Source: Streptomyces abyssalis (GTDB lineage Bacteria; Actinomycetota; Actinomycetes; Streptomycetales; Streptomycetaceae). Taken from it: a stretch of 64,000 nt of DNA. The DNA lies in NCBI RefSeq assembly GCF_001751365.1, contig NZ_LJGT01000041.1:985045-1049044 (forward strand), read 5' to 3'. This document shows, one piece after another, positions 62,673 to 64,000 of this stretch. Position numbers and translations under genes: made by a program. Under the pieces are notes generated by a model. It saw only the letters and a list, made by a program, of their open reading frames with translations. It made no database searches and was not told the origin of the DNA. How positions within the stretch are numbered: position 1 is the stretch's first letter; every line of letters starts with the position of its first letter.

Positions 62673-63357
62673 CGCTCTTTGCCTCTCGGGGACGTCAAGG
62701 GCTCGTCGAGACCGGCCAGGAACACAGCGCCTTCAGGTGGCTGACGGAGGGGCTGCGACGGGGGCGGCACGACCTCGCGGGGACAACCGTACCCATGGAA
62801 TCCCCGATCGCGGCCACGCCCTGGAAGCTAATGGCCCGTAACCTGCCTCACCTGCGGATTCGTATTCGGGGCAAGGGGTTCCCGTATGCGGAGCATCCCG
62901 TCGAACCGGCCGCGCCGAGGCCGAAGCCGCAGCTGAGGGCGGAGCAGGCGAATCGGCATATTACGGGCATCCGAGGCTGTTATTCCGGCCACGGCCTTGG
63001 GCCGGCGCGTGCAGCACGCGGGCGTGTGCGCGGAGCCGCCGATGTCGCAGGCGCGAGGCGCCGTGCCAGTCGAAGTCGACGGAGGCGGAGAGCTTCTCCA
63101 GTGCTTCGGACGGGCCACCGGCCAGGTGTCTGCTCCGGCGATTCCTCGGGCAGCCTGAGAGCCGAGTCGAGCGCCGGCCCGGGACCCCCTGGGAGCCGGT
63201 GACCCCGATGCCGCTCCAGGAGTCTGCGGAACCTAGCTGCTGTGCGAGCGCTGTCCGCGTACCGGCATGCACAAGAGCGCTCCTGTCTTGCCTCGGCCTG
63301 ACCGCCTCCGAACGATCACGCTGATTCGATGTCAGTAGGAGATGCGAGCATGCGCCC
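62673..63357. other. 685-bp region without a supported gene
   Basis: Open frames exist but lack codon bias or family motifs. An ATG at 62794 opens a 136-codon frame starting MESPIAATPWKLMARNLPHL that turns into Arg/Ala low complexity; I do not regard it as a gene. The region is slightly less GC-rich than its neighbours and might be a decayed gene. Confidence 0.5.
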
Positions 63358-63735
63358 ATGGAGCCATCGAAGATCGTTCATGAGTTGTGGGATCGCATGC
63401 AGGCGCGAGACTGGGTCGGGGTCGGTGAGCTGCTTGCGGACGACGTAGTCATCGAGTGGCCGGTCAGCGGCGAACGGATCGTGGGCCGGGGCGATTACGT
63501 GAGCATCAATGCGGAGTATCCGGAGGGCTGGTCGATCCGGTTGCTGCGGATCGTGGCCGCGGGGGAGGAGGTGGTCTCCGAGGTGGAGGTGCCGCACGAG
63601 ACGATGGGTGTGCACCGGGTGGCGTCGTTCTGGACGGTGCGTTCCGGGCAGATCGTCGCCGCTCGGGAGTATTGGAGTGAGCTGGGCTCGGATCCGGCCC
63701 CGGAATGGCGTGCTGACTTCGTGGAGCGCTTGTAG
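63358..63735 (+). CDS. SnoaL/NTF2-like small protein
   Basis: 125 residues (MEPSKIVHELWDRMQARDWVGV). It has the cone-shaped NTF2 fold pattern: an N-terminal helix pair, LLADDVVIEWPVSGERIVGRGDYVS and strands RLLRIVAAGEEVVSEVEVPHE, TMGVHRVASFWTVRSGQIVAAREYW. Members act as small isomerases, hydrolases or ligand-binding proteins; no catalytic residues can be assigned here. AGGAG lies 16 bp upstream, farther than usual. It is convergent with the serine dehydratase gene at a distance of 16 bp. Confidence 0.88.
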   Translation: MEPSKIVHELWDRMQARDWVGVGELLADDVVIEWPVSGERIVGRGDYVSINAEYPEGWSIRLLRIVAAGEEVVSEVEVPHETMGVHRVASFWTVRSGQIVAAREYWSELGSDPAPEWRADFVERL

Positions 63736-63751
63736 GGCAGCGGGGGCTTCC

Positions 63752-64000
63752 TCAGCACTCGATGACGTTGACCGCGAGACCGCCGCGTGCCGTCTCCTTG
63801 TACTTGACCTTCATGTCGGCGCCGGTGTCCTTCATCGTCTTGATCGCCTTGTCGAGCGAGACGTGGTGGCGGCCGTCGCCGCGCAGGGCCATGCGGGCGG
63901 CGGTGACGGCCTTCACCGCCGCCATGCCGTTGCGCTCGATGCAGGGGATCTGGACGAGCCCGCCGATCGGGTCGCAGGTCAGGCCCAGGTTGTGCTCGAT
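63752..64000 (-). CDS. sdaA: L-serine ammonia-lyase, C-terminal part, cut by window edge
   Basis: 82 residues are present, translated on the minus strand from the window edge: IEHNLGLTCDPIGGLVQIPC, then IERNGMAAVKAVTAARMALR, then VSLDKAIKTMKDTGADMKVK and the end ARGGLAVNVIEC. This is the conserved C-terminus of iron-sulfur L-serine dehydratases, which deaminate L-serine to pyruvate. The Cys residues in LTCDPIGG and QIPCIE are cluster ligands in the family, and the terminal Cys in this enzyme class also contacts the cluster. The N-terminal part lies beyond base 64000. Confidence 0.96.
   Translation of the reverse strand: MEHNLGLTCDPIGGLVQIPCIERNGMAAVKAVTAARMALRGDGRHHVSLDKAIKTMKDTGADMKVKYKETARGGLAVNVIEC

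Noticed and set aside
62794..63202. 136-codon plus-strand frame MESPIAATPWKLM...
   Set aside because: The first 40 residues look plausible but the rest is Arg-rich GC noise and there is no clear ribosome site; recorded only as a possible decayed gene region.

Overview
The window is high-GC actinobacterial chromosome, almost certainly Streptomyces or a close relative. Evidence: very GC-rich third codon positions, many GTG starts, ATGA/GTGA overlaps, isobutyryl-CoA mutase, a CYP157/CYP154 P450 pair, and a gene order I recognise from the core of Streptomyces chromosomes (pyk-ackA-pta-pfkA followed by a trehalose/alpha-glucan block). No rRNA, tRNA, CRISPR array, transposase or phage gene was found, so this looks like core chromosome rather than an island. 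Both ends are cut: a response regulator lacks its N-terminus at the left edge and an L-serine dehydratase lacks its N-terminus at the right edge.

Layout. 1-8.7 kb: a PhoB-type regulator/histidine kinase pair, a MarR gene behind three overlapping AIM24-family genes, two DUF3817 membrane proteins, a thiamine-binding-type protein, an ArsR-type regulator with an MFS exporter, and a second MarR. 8.7-13.9 kb: icmA, an APC permease, a TetR regulator and a YbbN-like thioredoxin/TPR protein. 14.5-17.2 kb: a three-gene cassette of exported or membrane proteins (DUF6230, DUF6114 and a highly charged protein). 17.2-23.9 kb: pyruvate kinase, acetate kinase, phosphate acetyltransferase and, divergently, 6-phosphofructokinase. 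24-34.9 kb: a second APC permease, an ABC sugar importer without its own ATPase, a GH18 chitinase with a DasR-like site, and a CitA/CitB-type two-component system divergent from a dicarboxylate symporter.

35-49.7 kb is the GlgE block. TreS (trehalose to maltose), maltokinase (maltose to maltose-1-phosphate), GlgE (maltosyl transfer to alpha-1,4-glucan) and GlgB (branching) lie on the minus strand, and glucan phosphorylase GlgP is on the plus strand beyond an inserted P450 pair. Together they form a complete route from trehalose to branched glucan and back. 49.8-64 kb: an M4 metalloprotease, two paralogous L,D-transpeptidases, an enoyl-CoA hydratase, a small RsbW-like ATPase, a GH5-like glycosidase with a mannonate-dehydratase-family enzyme, a lone sugar-binding lipoprotein, a methyltransferase and a SnoaL-like protein.

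The most interesting signals are regulatory or architectural: a near-perfect 20-bp palindrome just before icmA, three CGTGCA-type half-sites phased at 11 bp between the citrate-type two-component system and its transporter gene, a P450 whose K-helix Arg is replaced by Trp, a tiny ORF followed by an 18-bp perfect hairpin, short tandem repeats placed directly after stop codons, and a small repeat encoding ASGGETP-like residues in ackA and glgE. I saw no clear evidence of a wholly new defence or mobile system.
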